A stretch of 64,000 nucleotides of DNA from JAGNXB01 sp942490895 (GTDB taxonomy: Bacteria > Bacteroidota > Bacteroidia > Chitinophagales > Saprospiraceae): contig CALNZC010000066.1 of NCBI GenBank assembly GCA_942490895.1, positions 1-64,000 on the forward strand. The letters run 5' to 3'. Position numbers and translations under genes: made by a program. Below the pieces are notes generated by a model. The model was not told the origin of the DNA. It ran no database searches and saw nothing but the letters and a program-made list of their open reading frames with translations. Shown piece after piece: positions 45,939 through 57,600 of this stretch (position 1 is its first letter; each line of letters begins with the position of its first letter).

Positions 45939-46541
45939 TTGATCCATCAGCGCTTTTTTCAACCGCTGAAACTCCTCTTCTGTGAGGATACCCTTTTCTT
46001 TCCAGGATGCTAGCTCCCGAAGTCGCTCAGAAGGGTCCGAAGGCGGTGGTGGCGCAGCTTCAGCTTCTTCATTATTCCCTTCCTCCCCTTTTGGCTTCCA
46101 GTCTTTGACAATTTCTTTGCCTTTTTCGAACAAATCCCGATAGGATTGTTTTAAAGCGGAGGTATCAATGTTGAACAGAGTACCACCAGCAGCCAGGTGC
46201 TTTTGGAATGCCTTACCCAGCCCATAGGTACTTGCTCCGGCAAATAGTGAAACGGTGACACCTCCAATCATCCATCCGATTCCGGGCAGGGCTTTAACCA
46301 GACTTCGGGCACCCGCACGAGCAACCGTGGATGCCGTGATCGATGTGATCAGAGCTTTGCCACGTGTTTCTTCAAAGTCCACATCATAGACTTTACACAG
46401 TTGACGAACCATATCCACCTGCAAGGCGGTTACCGCAATAATGTCAACCAGCATGATGGGGATAATTCCCGCACCCATGGACATGACAACATGATTTCGG
46501 ATGATAGTTTCGGCATGTTGTTCCTTCGGCATTGTAGACAT
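45927..46541 (-). CDS. DUF697-like membrane protein with C-terminal SHOCT domain
   Basis: 204 residues. The N-terminal two thirds resemble DUF697: hydrophobic helices in MGAGIIPIMLVDIIAVTALQ and a later Gly/Ala-rich segment (LPGIGWMIGGVTVSLFAG). A Glu/Pro-rich linker (~150-168) leads to a SHOCT domain at the end (LRELASWKEKGILTEEEFQ). SHOCT is a small helical oligomerisation module. DUF697 proteins often partner with GTPases, none of which is adjacent here. Function unknown. Confidence 0.8.
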   Translation of the reverse strand: MSTMPKEQHAETIIRNHVVMSMGAGIIPIMLVDIIAVTALQVDMVRQLCKVYDVDFEETRGKALITSITASTVARAGARSLVKALPGIGWMIGGVTVSLFAGASTYGLGKAFQKHLAAGGTLFNIDTSALKQSYRDLFEKGKEIVKDWKPKGEEGNNEEAEAAPPPPSDPSERLRELASWKEKGILTEEEFQRLKKALMDQLPV

Positions 46542-46646
46542 ATGGTGGATAGGTTTGACTATTGATAGAATAAAAATAGTCCCGTCGAAGTTCCAGATCG
46601 TCCATCCGTTCGACCAACAGCCCCGTTGTATCGTCGAAAGTGGGGA

Positions 46647-47678
46647 TCAGAGAGACGGCAGGGCGAATTCTGCTGAAATGGGTACTCCTGACAAAAGGTG
46701 CTGACACAAATGATCGACAACAAGAGGTGCCAGTGACGCACCTTTGGTCCCCAAGCCATTGATCAGGTAGGTATTCTCCCAACCAGACAGGGGACCGGCA
46801 AAAGGACGTCGGTTCTTGCTGGCCGGACGGATGCCCGACAAGTGATCCATCACTTCATAGCGAATATCAAAATTTGTCCTCAGGATTTCCTCCAGCCGTT
46901 GGCGGCTCTGAACATCCGGGATCTCCTGAAGATCATCCCATCGATCGAAAGTACCGATCCAAAACATGTTGTTGCCATACGGCACTACTTTCAATTTGTG
47001 ATGCAGAATGACATCCTCTGGAAGGTCTGCCGATTGAATGAGGATGGCCTGGCCTTGGTATGGTGCAAGCGGAAGACGCACATCCTGAATTTCCTGCACA
47101 GGCGCCCCGGTCGCCAGAATAACTTTCAGGCCTTTATCGACTGTCACCAGTTGATCATTCATCCAGATCCTCCCGGATGAGCGCAGTTCACCCTTACATG
47201 GCCTGCCCCACTTGTCGGTGACTGCTGCCACCACCTGTTTCATATCTACACGGTAGACAGGATCGATCTGTCCCAGCCGATATACGCCTTTCAAAAAAGG
47301 ATAATCAGATGGCAGAATGGGTTCTTGCATGTAATGGTCATACGGGGCTGTCCCCAGGCGAAGACACCAATTGTTCTCATCTCCCGGGGTGGCCAGTCCT
47401 TTCAAAATACTCAGACGATGGAGTATGGGCCGACCCGGCTGCTCCAGACCTCCATATGTGTTTAAGGCTGCCTGATGAAAGCGATCGAATTGCCAGGAAT
47501 ACACAAATTTTCGACCGGTGACAGGGTTCATAATTCCCGCCCCTGTAGATGTCGAGGTGTGCTCGGATTGCCGATCGATCCAGGAGACCTGTCTACCTGC
47601 TGAACGAAGCTGATGAACAATCAATGCACCGGCAAGGCCGGCGCCGACAACCAGGAATTCTGTATCAGGATAGTTCAT
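46647..47678 (-). CDS. FAD-dependent oxidoreductase, DAO (D-amino-acid oxidase/glycine oxidase) family
   Basis: 343 residues. FAD-binding Rossmann motif FLVVGAGLAGALIVHQL at the N-terminus and a C-terminal FAD block GIRPASKNRRPFAGPL with NGLGTKGASLAPLV. The middle substrate domain is the DAO type. The substrate is not predictable. The early segment GAGIMNPVTGRKF is typical of a Bacteroidota subgroup. Its start at 47678 overlaps the end of the MmcQ/YjbR gene by 14 bases, so it probably follows that gene in one transcript. Confidence 0.85.
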   Translation of the reverse strand: MNYPDTEFLVVGAGLAGALIVHQLRSAGRQVSWIDRQSEHTSTSTGAGIMNPVTGRKFVYSWQFDRFHQAALNTYGGLEQPGRPILHRLSILKGLATPGDENNWCLRLGTAPYDHYMQEPILPSDYPFLKGVYRLGQIDPVYRVDMKQVVAAVTDKWGRPCKGELRSSGRIWMNDQLVTVDKGLKVILATGAPVQEIQDVRLPLAPYQGQAILIQSADLPEDVILHHKLKVVPYGNNMFWIGTFDRWDDLQEIPDVQSRQRLEEILRTNFDIRYEVMDHLSGIRPASKNRRPFAGPLSGWENTYLINGLGTKGASLAPLVVDHLCQHLLSGVPISAEFALPSL

Positions 47679-48027
47679 GGAGGTCGGCTCTTCGTTTGGC
47701 AGGAAGTGAATCCACAATGAGCGTATAGGAGTGGTCGATCAGTTCGGTAATCAATGTCCTGGGCAACCCTGATTCACAGTAGACCGTGTTCCAGTGCACC
47801 TTGTTCATGTGAAAACCGGGCAAGATGGCTTCTGGATGGGTTGCGCGCAGCTCTATGGCATATTCGGGATCACATTTCAGGTTCACCCTGCAGTCTGGAT
47901 TATCCAGGCCTGTGATGGCGAAGATCTTGTTCATGACTTTGAACACCAGTGTGTCTGGTCCAAAGGGAAGACCTTCTGTTGCACCGGGTTTAGCCAGGCA
48001 GTATTCCCGAAGTTCGTCCAGATGCAT
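47665..48027 (-). CDS. MmcQ/YjbR family protein
   Basis: 120 residues, the normal length. Family blocks: LREYCLAKPGATEGLPFGP, LVFKVMNKIFAI and LPGFHMNKVHWNTVYC. The fold resembles a double-wing DNA-binding domain; a role in DNA binding is assumed for the family, not shown here. It is divergent from the tRNA-Arg promoter. Confidence 0.88.
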   Translation of the reverse strand: MHLDELREYCLAKPGATEGLPFGPDTLVFKVMNKIFAITGLDNPDCRVNLKCDPEYAIELRATHPEAILPGFHMNKVHWNTVYCESGLPRTLITELIDHSYTLIVDSLPAKRRADLHELS

Positions 48028-48034
48028 AGCAAAG

Positions 48035-48064
48035 TTTGAAAGGTCGGAAAGATAGCTATTTTTG
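48035..48064 (+). promoter_or_regulatory. Promoter of the tRNA-Arg gene (-33 TTTG and -7 box)
   Basis: TTTG at 48035-48038 and TATTTTTG at 48057-48064, separated by 18 bases, match the Bacteroidota promoter pattern. The tRNA begins 28 bases after the -7 box. Confidence 0.6.
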
Positions 48065-48092
48065 CTGCGCGAACCGGTTCAGTGATCGCTTT

Positions 48093-48164
48093 GGCCCCGT
48101 AGTTCAACGGATAGAATAAGTCATTCCTAATGATTAGATCCAAGTTCGATTCTTGGCGGGGCTA
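48093..48164 (+). tRNA. tRNA-Arg, anticodon CCU
   Basis: 72 bases fold into a full cloverleaf. The acceptor is GGCCCCG with CGGGGCU, the D arm is GUUC/GAAU, the anticodon stem is AGUCA/UGAUU around loop UUCCUAA (anticodon CCU, codon AGG), and the T arm is CCAAG-TTCGATT-CTTGG with discriminator A. CCA is not encoded. Pair 1-72 is a G-U wobble. A promoter with both boxes lies upstream. Confidence 0.93.
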
Positions 48165-48678
48165 CTCCTTCTTTATAGTCGTCAATCCCGCGTTGGTTTT
48201 TGTTTCACCCAGTGTAACGGTTGCCGGGCCACTTTTGCCTTGGCTGGTATAGCCCCCTGATCTCCTGCAAATTATATTATGCGATAAACTTTCATTTAAG
48301 ACCTACCCTCATATAGGTAGGTGTCCTGTTTTTGATGACTGAATTTGGCAAAAAATGCGTCTTTAATCGCAAATTATTTTAATCCTCCTCTTTCATTCAA
48401 TGTAGAAACCCTTTAAATTGCGGTGCTTTCCCAGAGCATATATAATTTGCTTTCGCACCTGTTCCGTCTTATCAGGGTGTGATATCCTATTACATAATCT
48501 TTTAATGCGTACATTTACGCTTTGAACCCCCTAGGTAAGGTATGTCAGGTACTGATGTTCCTGCCCACAATACCTCGGGGCCCAAAAACCGATGTGCATG
48601 CACTGCGAACACCCCCAAGGAGTTTCCCGGCATGGGAAGCTATCATTCCATCTGCAACAACCCTCAAATCGATTTGCT
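48165..48678. other. 514-base intergenic region before the giant HYR gene
   Basis: No gene of note on either strand. It holds one clear inverted repeat (48301-48322) followed by a short T run, and several near-matches to the -7 box with wrong spacing (around 48447 and 48510). The promoter of the giant gene is presumably here but I cannot place it. Confidence 0.5.
48301..48322. repeat. 7-bp inverted repeat, 8-base spacer
   Basis: ACCTACC (48301-48307) and GGTAGGT (48316-48322) form a perfect palindrome around CTCATATA. A T run follows about 7 bases later. It could be a regulator's operator or a weak terminator for the tRNA transcript. Confidence 0.4.
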
Positions 48679-51600
48679 ATGAGAAACCGATTCTCTACGC
48701 TTGCTACAGGCATTCTGCTTGTATTGGCAACGCTCATACAGGGCAACCTATTAGCTCAATGTAACCTTACAATAAAGGCTCCATTGGACAATGTCACCAT
48801 TAATCTTACCGGGAGTACGGTTGTACTAGACGGCAGTGCGCTGGGACCTTATCTGGAAGCCGCTGATGGTTCATGTACAGGTTGTGCTCTCGAAATTGAG
48901 GATCCGCTGGCACCTGGAACGTGGGTGTCGTCCTTAACCCTCAGTTGCGATGCCTCCACTTCATATTCAAGTGGTGCATATCGGGTGAGATCGAATACGG
49001 TACCACCCGTCTTGGGATGCGAAAGCACTCCGGTAGATATCACTGTCCTCCTTATTGATGACGCTGATCCAATGATCGATGATGCCAGCTTGCTTACCCC
49101 GAATTGCGGAGGATCGTACAGCTTAAACACATCTAATAACTACACCTTCTCCGGGGATGCGGTGTTTCCCAGCACTCCTAGCACCGGCAATTGTGCATCT
49201 ACCTTTAGATGGACGCATCCGGATTTTACGGATAACTGTTCCTGGGGGCCGAATTCAAGTCTGGAAATCACCTTCTCAGCGGGAGTACCCGCACCCTCTG
49301 CCCTTCCGGCCCCTTTTGTCACTGTTATTGGTGGTGGCATTCCCACTGCTGCGAGTACATTGATCAACCGGGATTTCTATAGCGGTGCAGCTGGTTGTAC
49401 CGGTGTCACTATTGTTACTTATACCCTTACAGATGAAAGTGGGCGTCAAGAAACATGTTCTTTTTCGGTTACTGTAACAGACAATGAATTTCCTACCTGG
49501 GATGATCCTACAGGTGCTCCGTTTTGGCCGAGCTATTCTGCGATCACCTCTGCTACCTGGAATATTTCTCCTGTGAACCGACTCACCATAACCCTGGACT
49601 GCAATGCTGCGGACTATACGGATGCTTTAGGATACTTTTCCGGATCCGCTTCTCCGATGCCGGTGTTCACACCGGTGCCCACCGACAACTGTTCTGTTTC
49701 AACTGCTTCGTTTTACAATTCTTCATCCCAGCCTACTAATTGTACGGTCATTTCTTATGAACGTTACAGGTGGACTGCTACAGACGATTGCGGCAACTTG
49801 ACTCCTGATGTCCCCACATATCCCAATCTATTTAAGTTGGATTTGATCGTTGAGGACAACTATTCGCCTTCATTTGATCCGGCGGATGGCGCCATTGTAC
49901 CTGTAATACCCGTTGTTCCCAGTGGTCCGGATGATGCAAAAACATACACTGCAGGAACGCTAAGTTTGAATGTTTCCGATTATGATCCAGGTCTATGCTC
50001 GATTGATTTAATTGGCAGCACACTACTCGAAGTCACAGCCACTGACTGTCAAGGTCTGAACTATGCCTGGGAGATCTTAACATCACTTGACGGCACTGGA
50101 TTCCCTACCGGATTAGCAGGCACTACAGGTAGTGACAATAATGCAGATCTTGTTTACCCTGTTGGTACTCACGTCATTGCTTACAGTGCTACTGAAAGTT
50201 GTGCTCCTGGCTCACCAAAAACAGGGAATTATATTTTCACACTTGAAATTGTTGATGATGTTGCGCCAACATTAACGGATTGTCCAGTTGATGTTACTCT
50301 TTCTAACGTACTGGATAATTGTTTCCAGAATACCATTTGGAATGAAGCCAACGTATCGGACAATTGCCCAGGAACAGTGAATTTGATGGTTTCTGGACAA
50401 GACCCTGAAGGAAATGCACTCAATATTTTAACATTCCAGGGCACAGGTTGTACTGACCAGATTGGATTTGATGGCGATTTTATACCTGCGAATTGGACGA
50501 TTGTTGGTGCAGGTGTAGACTTCACCGGAGCACCCGGTCTATTAGAAATGAATGCCAGTACAGCAGATGTGACCATTCCGTCACCTAAAAATGGCATCTA
50601 CTCCTTTAGTTGGGCTTATACCCCAGTGGGTTTTGCCTCTTCTGATGACTTTGGGTATACCATCAATGGAACATTTTACCCCTTAATAATTGGCGCAATA
50701 GGTGCATTTGGAGTCCAAACTGGATTTGCCATTTTTTCTGCAAATGCAGGTGACGTCATTGGATTTCGCCTTCTTGAAGATGGTCCTGCCCCAAATGACC
50801 CCTCCGTAGATATCACCAACTTCAATTTTGACTGCGGTTCTTCAAACAATGTTTCCTTCGCCTCCTTTCCAGTTGGTGTCAGTACGGTGACGTACAAAGC
50901 AACTGATCTTGCTGGAAATATGTCAACCTGTTCATTTAATGTCACGGTGAATGACACTCAAGATCCTGAAATCACTTGCGGTGGGGATCTTTTCCTACCC
51001 ACAATTTGCGTGGATGCTATGATCCCGGATTACACAGGCAATATTGCTGTGATCAATGAAAATTGCCCGGATTATACCGTAACACAATTACCTCTTGCCG
51101 GCACAACGATTGGAACTATTCTCGCACCAATGATGCCTGTAGATGGCAGCACTTTCGATGTCACTCTGGAAATCACGGATAAGGGCGGAAATAAAGATCA
51201 ATGTGTCTTTACGGTAACACTTCAAGATAATGGCGCACCTGTTCCGGATGTCATGCCGCTACCGGCTATCAATACGACTACAACCCTGTTCACGGATTGC
51301 AGCAGTTTCATGCTTTGCGCTCCAACTGCTACTGATTGTAATGGCAATGTGATCTATGGAACGGCGTCCATTGCGGGTGCAACGCTTGAACCGAATGGTT
51401 GCGGTGTGGGTATGCCCGGCTATCTGATCAATGCCGCTGGCAACTATGCGGTCAACTGGATCTATGACGATGGCAATGGCAACTTCGCCCAGCAATCTCA
51501 ACAAGTTGATTTGCTAGATGATACTACACAGCCAACACTCAATTGCCCTCCTGACATTACAGTTGACACAGACCCTGGAGTTTGCACGACAACTGGCATC

Positions 51601-54600
51601 CTTGGTCTGCAAATGACACCCATCATTCCGACTGTCGCGCCTTATCTCGCCGTTGTCGATCAACCTGCTGATGGGGAAATGATAGACAATTGCGGGATCA
51701 CACAAATCGGTTGGAGTGCTGACACTGGCGCCGCTGCAAATACAGATAATGCAGGTGCAGGACCATACCAAAAAGGTTTGAATATCGTCACCTACACAGC
51801 ATCAGATGCTGCTGGCAATATTGGCACTTGTTCCTTCAATATTGCAGTTGAAGACCATGAGGATCCCAGCTTTACTTGTGTCGGAAACACTTCATTGGTG
51901 ACTGGATCTTCTGGAGATGATGTAGCGAATGATTGTGCCTACACTCTAGGTGGTACCGATACCTCCCTTGACCCAACCATGGTCACTGACAATTGTCCTG
52001 GTCCTTACACCATCTCGCGTCAGGTGGCATCTCTAACACTAGGTGCGAGCTTCTCCGCAGGTGCGGATCCCGCCTCGTTGAAAGGCTCTACATTCAATCT
52101 GCCACCCACTGGACCCTCAGCAAATTTCCTTATTATCTGGACGGTCACTGATGCAAGTTTAAACTCGACAACCTGCAGTTATCAGATCAATGTATCCGAC
52201 GGAGAAAAGCCAACGATCACTTGCGCTCTATCCCCTATTATTAAAACAACCAGCCAGGACGGATTGGGCAATTACGATTGTGCTTACACTGTTGCTGGTT
52301 CCGAGTTTGACCCTACAGCCTATTCAGATAATTGCTTCGCCAGTCCCCCAGTTAACGATTACAATTCTTTGTCGACTCTAGACGCAGAAGACTTCCCTAA
52401 AGGCACAACAATAGTTGAATGGACCGTGACTGATGCGGCAATGAACTCGGCGACTTGTGTTATTAGCATCACCGTAAATGATGATGAAGCTCCTATTTAT
52501 AGTTACTGCCCAACAAGTGTTGTATTACCAAATATTGCCGGGGATTGTAACAATGATGTTGCTTGGCAAAGGCCCAATGAAAATGATTGGGATGACAACT
52601 GCGACCCCTCAAATCTGCTGACAATAACCGAATCCATTTCGGATCCAGGTGTACAAGCATCCATCAACAATAACTATCTGTATGATCAGACAGTAAGTTC
52701 TAATCCTCAGACCAGTTTCCCTGTTGGAACAACAACTATAGTCTACACTGCAACTGACCAGGCAAATAACTCAGCGACCTGCAGTTTCACTGTAACCATT
52801 CAGGATATAGAAGCCCCATCTGTCATTTGCCCCGCAGATCAAATCCTCGGAATTACCTGCGGTCAGGGAACAGTTCAAAACTATATTCCGTCAGTCACTC
52901 TGGTGTCTGACAATTGCTCCGATTACACCATTACCCAAAACCCTGTCGCAGGAACAGCCCTTTCGGCTATTCCTGGATTGACACCTGCTGATGGAGAGGT
53001 ATTCGATGTAACAATTACGGTGACAGACAACAAACCTCTTGGATTGTCTACATCCTGTACGTTCACCGTGACCTTGGATGAAGTCAGTGTGCCTGTTCCG
53101 ACCATCAATGGTCCAAACCTTGCAGCTGCATTCTCCGAGTGTAATGATATTACCATTGCTGCCCCAACAGCTATGGAGTGCGGAAGTACCATTTATGGCA
53201 TCCCGAGTCAGGGAACCCTTGTGAACGTATTTCCTCCAGTCTATCAATTTGGGATTGGAAACTATTTCATTACCTGGACTTATGTCGGCGCAAATGGGTC
53301 TGTACAGCAGAGTCAGCAGATCACTGTATTGGAAGACCTGATGCCACCCAATGCACAGTGTAAACCTGTCAATGTGAATCTCAGCTCGATGAATCCGGGT
53401 TCTGTGACGGTTAATGCTACAGCATTCAACAATGGTTCAACGGATAATTGCACTATTGTCGGATACAGTTATTCTGTAAACGGAGATCCATACAGTGCTT
53501 CCAAAATGTTTGGTTGCGCCAATGAAGGCAGTAACAACATTACCCTCGAGGTTCTCGACTTCAACGGTAACAAGGGCTACTGTAATACCACACTGACCAT
53601 CAATGACATCACTCCGCCAACAATCATCGGCGGATGTCCATCAAACCTGAGCTTCAACACTTCCAATAATGGTGGTTATGATTGCGAAGGATTGGCGACT
53701 ATCCCGGTACCAAATGTCACCGACAACTGTGCGATTCAGACCTATGTGTTGAATCTGAATGGTCCTTCGGGCTCAACATCCCTCAATGCACTGAATAATC
53801 CAACTCTGATCATCAATCTGCTCAAAGGCCTGACAACAGCGACCTATGCTGTCACTGATGAACATGGGTTGCAGTCTACGTGTGTATTTAATATCACCGT
53901 TGTGGATGATGAGTTTCCGGTCATCACCTGCGCTGCTTCAGGCTCCCGGAATACCTCAGCAGATGGCACGGGTGATTGCGAATACACGATCAACGGTGCG
54001 GAATTTGACCCTATCAGCTTTAATGACAACTGTCCCGGAGCTACTGTGAGCAATAGCATGAACGGTGGTGCCAGCCTTACTGGAGAAGTTTTGACCACGG
54101 GTGTTTATCCTGTGACATGGACAGTTACGGATGCAGTTGGTCACAAGACAACATGCACTATTGAAATCACGATCGTTGATGACGAGGCTCCGATAATCAA
54201 TCAGTGCCAGTCCGATAAGATGCAGAACGTTACTGCTGGAACCTGTAATGCTTTAGTCACCTGGGCACCGACATATGGTGTTGGCACTGGACATGTCATG
54301 GACAATTGCGAGATCAATACGATCACCCAATCTATTTCCGATCCGAATGTCATCCCTGTCTATCCATATAATCAGAATGGCCCCTATGCGCCGTTCCAGA
54401 TCAATCAGGCTTTGTTCCCAATTGGTATAACGACCATCAGCTATACGGTCACCGATATCAATGGCAACTCATCTGTTTGCAGCTTTGAGATCGAAGTGAT
54501 TGACAATATCGCTCCAACGGTCACCTGCCCGCCGAACCAGATCATGAATACGATTTGTGCGGATGGTACGGTTCAGGACTATCTTGGTTTGATTCAAAAT

Positions 54601-57600
54601 GTCTCTGACAACTGTTCTGGAAATCTGATTTATACACAGTCACCAGCGGAGGGGACTCCCCTTTCCAGTGTGCCTGGTCTAACCCCTGCTGATGGCGAAT
54701 CCTTTACGGTCACCATTACTGTTCAGGATCCAAAACCTCTTGGACTCTCTGGCAATTGTACTTTCAGTGTCACATTGGATGATGTCAATCTGCCTGTTCC
54801 TGATGAGGCCCAACTGTTGAAAGACAGCACCGACTGTAATGTTCTGGTGCTGAGTCCTCCTACAGCCAATGATTGTGGTACTGTACTGAATGGTATCCCT
54901 GATAAAGGCAATCAGATCAGCTTTAACCCGCCGTTGTATGAATTTACAAAAGGGCTATATACAGTGATCTGGACTTATGTGGGTACCAATGGTTCTGTCC
55001 AACAGACGCAACAGATCATTGTAGAAAATGATCTCGTGCCTCCGGTTATGGATTGTGATGATCTGACGATCAATCTGGATGCCTCTGGCAATGCCAGCAT
55101 CACCCCGGCTCAGATCGATGGCGGAACGAAGGACAATTGCGGAATCGCCAATCTGGCACTCAGCAAATCAACCTTCACATGTTCTGACGTTGGTCCAAAC
55201 ACCGTCATCCTGACGGCGACAGACATCCATGGCAACAGCAATACCTGCTCAGCAATTGTAACTGTCAAGGATGTAACAATCCCGACATTCAATATCAGCA
55301 ATTCAACCGTAACGGTGAATTGCCAAAGTGTACCCGGAGTCGGTAATGTACTGGCTTCAGATGCCTGCGGTATTCTGTCCAACATTCTGACCGAGACCAC
55401 TTCCAAAGGTCTGAATGCGAATAACTGCAATTATTATACTTACACCATCACACGGAGATGGACGGCTACTGATGTCAACAATAACGTGGCAACTGTCCAA
55501 CAGGTCATCAATGTTGTGGATAATAATGCACCTGCGTGGACGACTGCAATGCCTGACACCATATATGGGGTAACGAATCAGTTCGATTGCAAAGGACAGA
55601 TCTTCCTGATTGTGGATGCCTTTAAGGTGACCGACAACTGCGCTGCATTCAGTAATCTGACGATCTCCTACACTGGAACAAATGGATTCAGTGGTTCAAC
55701 GAACGCTTCCGGTCAATATCCGATCGGTAAGACGACGCTGACCTTTACTGCAACGGATCCATGTGGAAATCACGCATTCAAAGACGTGGTCATCATCATT
55801 GAGGATAAGACCCCGCCAACGGCTGTATGTGTAAACAGTATCACATTACCATTGAATCCACAAGGCAACCTGATTATTCCACCATTCATCGTGGATAATG
55901 GCAGCTATGACAACTGTCTGACACCATTCTCCACCAACGAAGTTTCTCTGGCCGTCATGCCAGATACCTTTAACTGTGATGATGCAGGAAAGACGTTTAC
56001 CATTACGCTGACCGTAACCGACCTGGCTGGAAATACAGCATCCTGCCCGGCTACATTGACGGTGATCGATAACACGATTCCAACATTGATCAGTTGCGCC
56101 CCGGATGTCACTGTTGACTGCCAGGATGCCATTGATCCACTGGTCCTTGGTTTCCCGATGGTTTCAGATGCTTGTGGTACTTCATTTGACTTCACGGATA
56201 CCAAAGTATCTGTGGGTGGAGCGATCTGCTACAATATCATCCGAAACTGGTCGATCGTCGATGGATCTGGAAACAACCTGAACTGCACGCAGACCATTTC
56301 CGTCACGGACAACCAGGCACCGATCTTTACTTCTGTTTTCCCTGCTGATATTACGATCGCATGTGGTCTGACCATTCCGACACCACCCATTGTTGCTGCT
56401 TCAGATAACTGTGGTACGCCGGTTTCTGTAGCGATCACAGAAAACTCTACACAGACCAACAACAATACCTGCACGGATTATGCTTATATCGTGACCCGGA
56501 CATGGACGGCAACGGATGCATGTGGCAATGCCACCTTCCATACCCAGACCATCACGGTTGTCGATATTCAGGCTCCGGTCATCTTTGGATTGCCCGATTC
56601 ACTGACGTTGTTTACGAACGACTTTAATGCGGACAGTTGCACTGTTCCAGTGACACTCCAGGCACAATTCATCGATTGTCAGGATCCGGGTGATATCACT
56701 ATTGTGAACAACTCACCTGTAGGAAGTGGAGGCATCAGTGCCAGCGGAAAGTATTCGGCTGATCAATTGTATACCATCACCTTTACAGCGACAGATTTGT
56801 GCGGCAATAGCAGCCAGAAAGTGGTCAAGGTCCGGGTGATCGACAATTCGATTCCGAATGCATATTGTATTGCACAAGTCAATGTGACGTTGAACTCAGA
56901 TGGACTTGCAGTGATCACGCCTGTTCAGATTGATGACCAGAGTAAGGATAACTGTACTGCTTATCCTAATCTGGACTTTGAACTGAGTAAAGATTCATTT
57001 GATTGTAAGAATCTCGGTGCTAACATTGTCGAAATGACTGTAACTGACGAGCAGGGAAACAGCAATACCTGTTCTGCTTCGATCAATGTATCTGCTGATC
57101 CTGCACTCACGATCAACACCACTGTGACTGTCACTCCGGAAACATTCATGAATGCCAACGATGGAGCCATTAATGTAGCTGTCAGCGGTGGTTCCGGTTC
57201 ATTCACATATCTGTGGACTCCGGGTAACGCCAATACACCATCGATCAGCAACCTGGCTTCCGGGACGTATACATTGATGATTACGGATAATAACACCGGC
57301 TGTATGAAGACATTGAATGTCTTTGTTCAGATCGCTGGTGTGCCGTTTGATACGATCTCTGGTCGCATCATTACGCCTGGACCATTGCACAAGCCTGTAG
57401 CCAGGGTATATGTCAACATGACCGGTTCTCAATCAGGCACCTACTATACAGGTCTTGATGGATACTACGAGTTCATCGTACCTTCTGGTAGTACTGTGAC
57501 GATTCGTCCTTACAAGGATACATTGCCTGCGAATGGAGTCACCGCTCTGGACTTCTCCATCATCCAGCAGCATATCCTTGCACCGCCAAATCTGAAGCCG

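Noticed and set aside
48592..48678. Upstream start for the giant HYR protein
   Set aside because: The extra 29 residues precede a clean signal peptide starting at 48679 and look like chance read-through.
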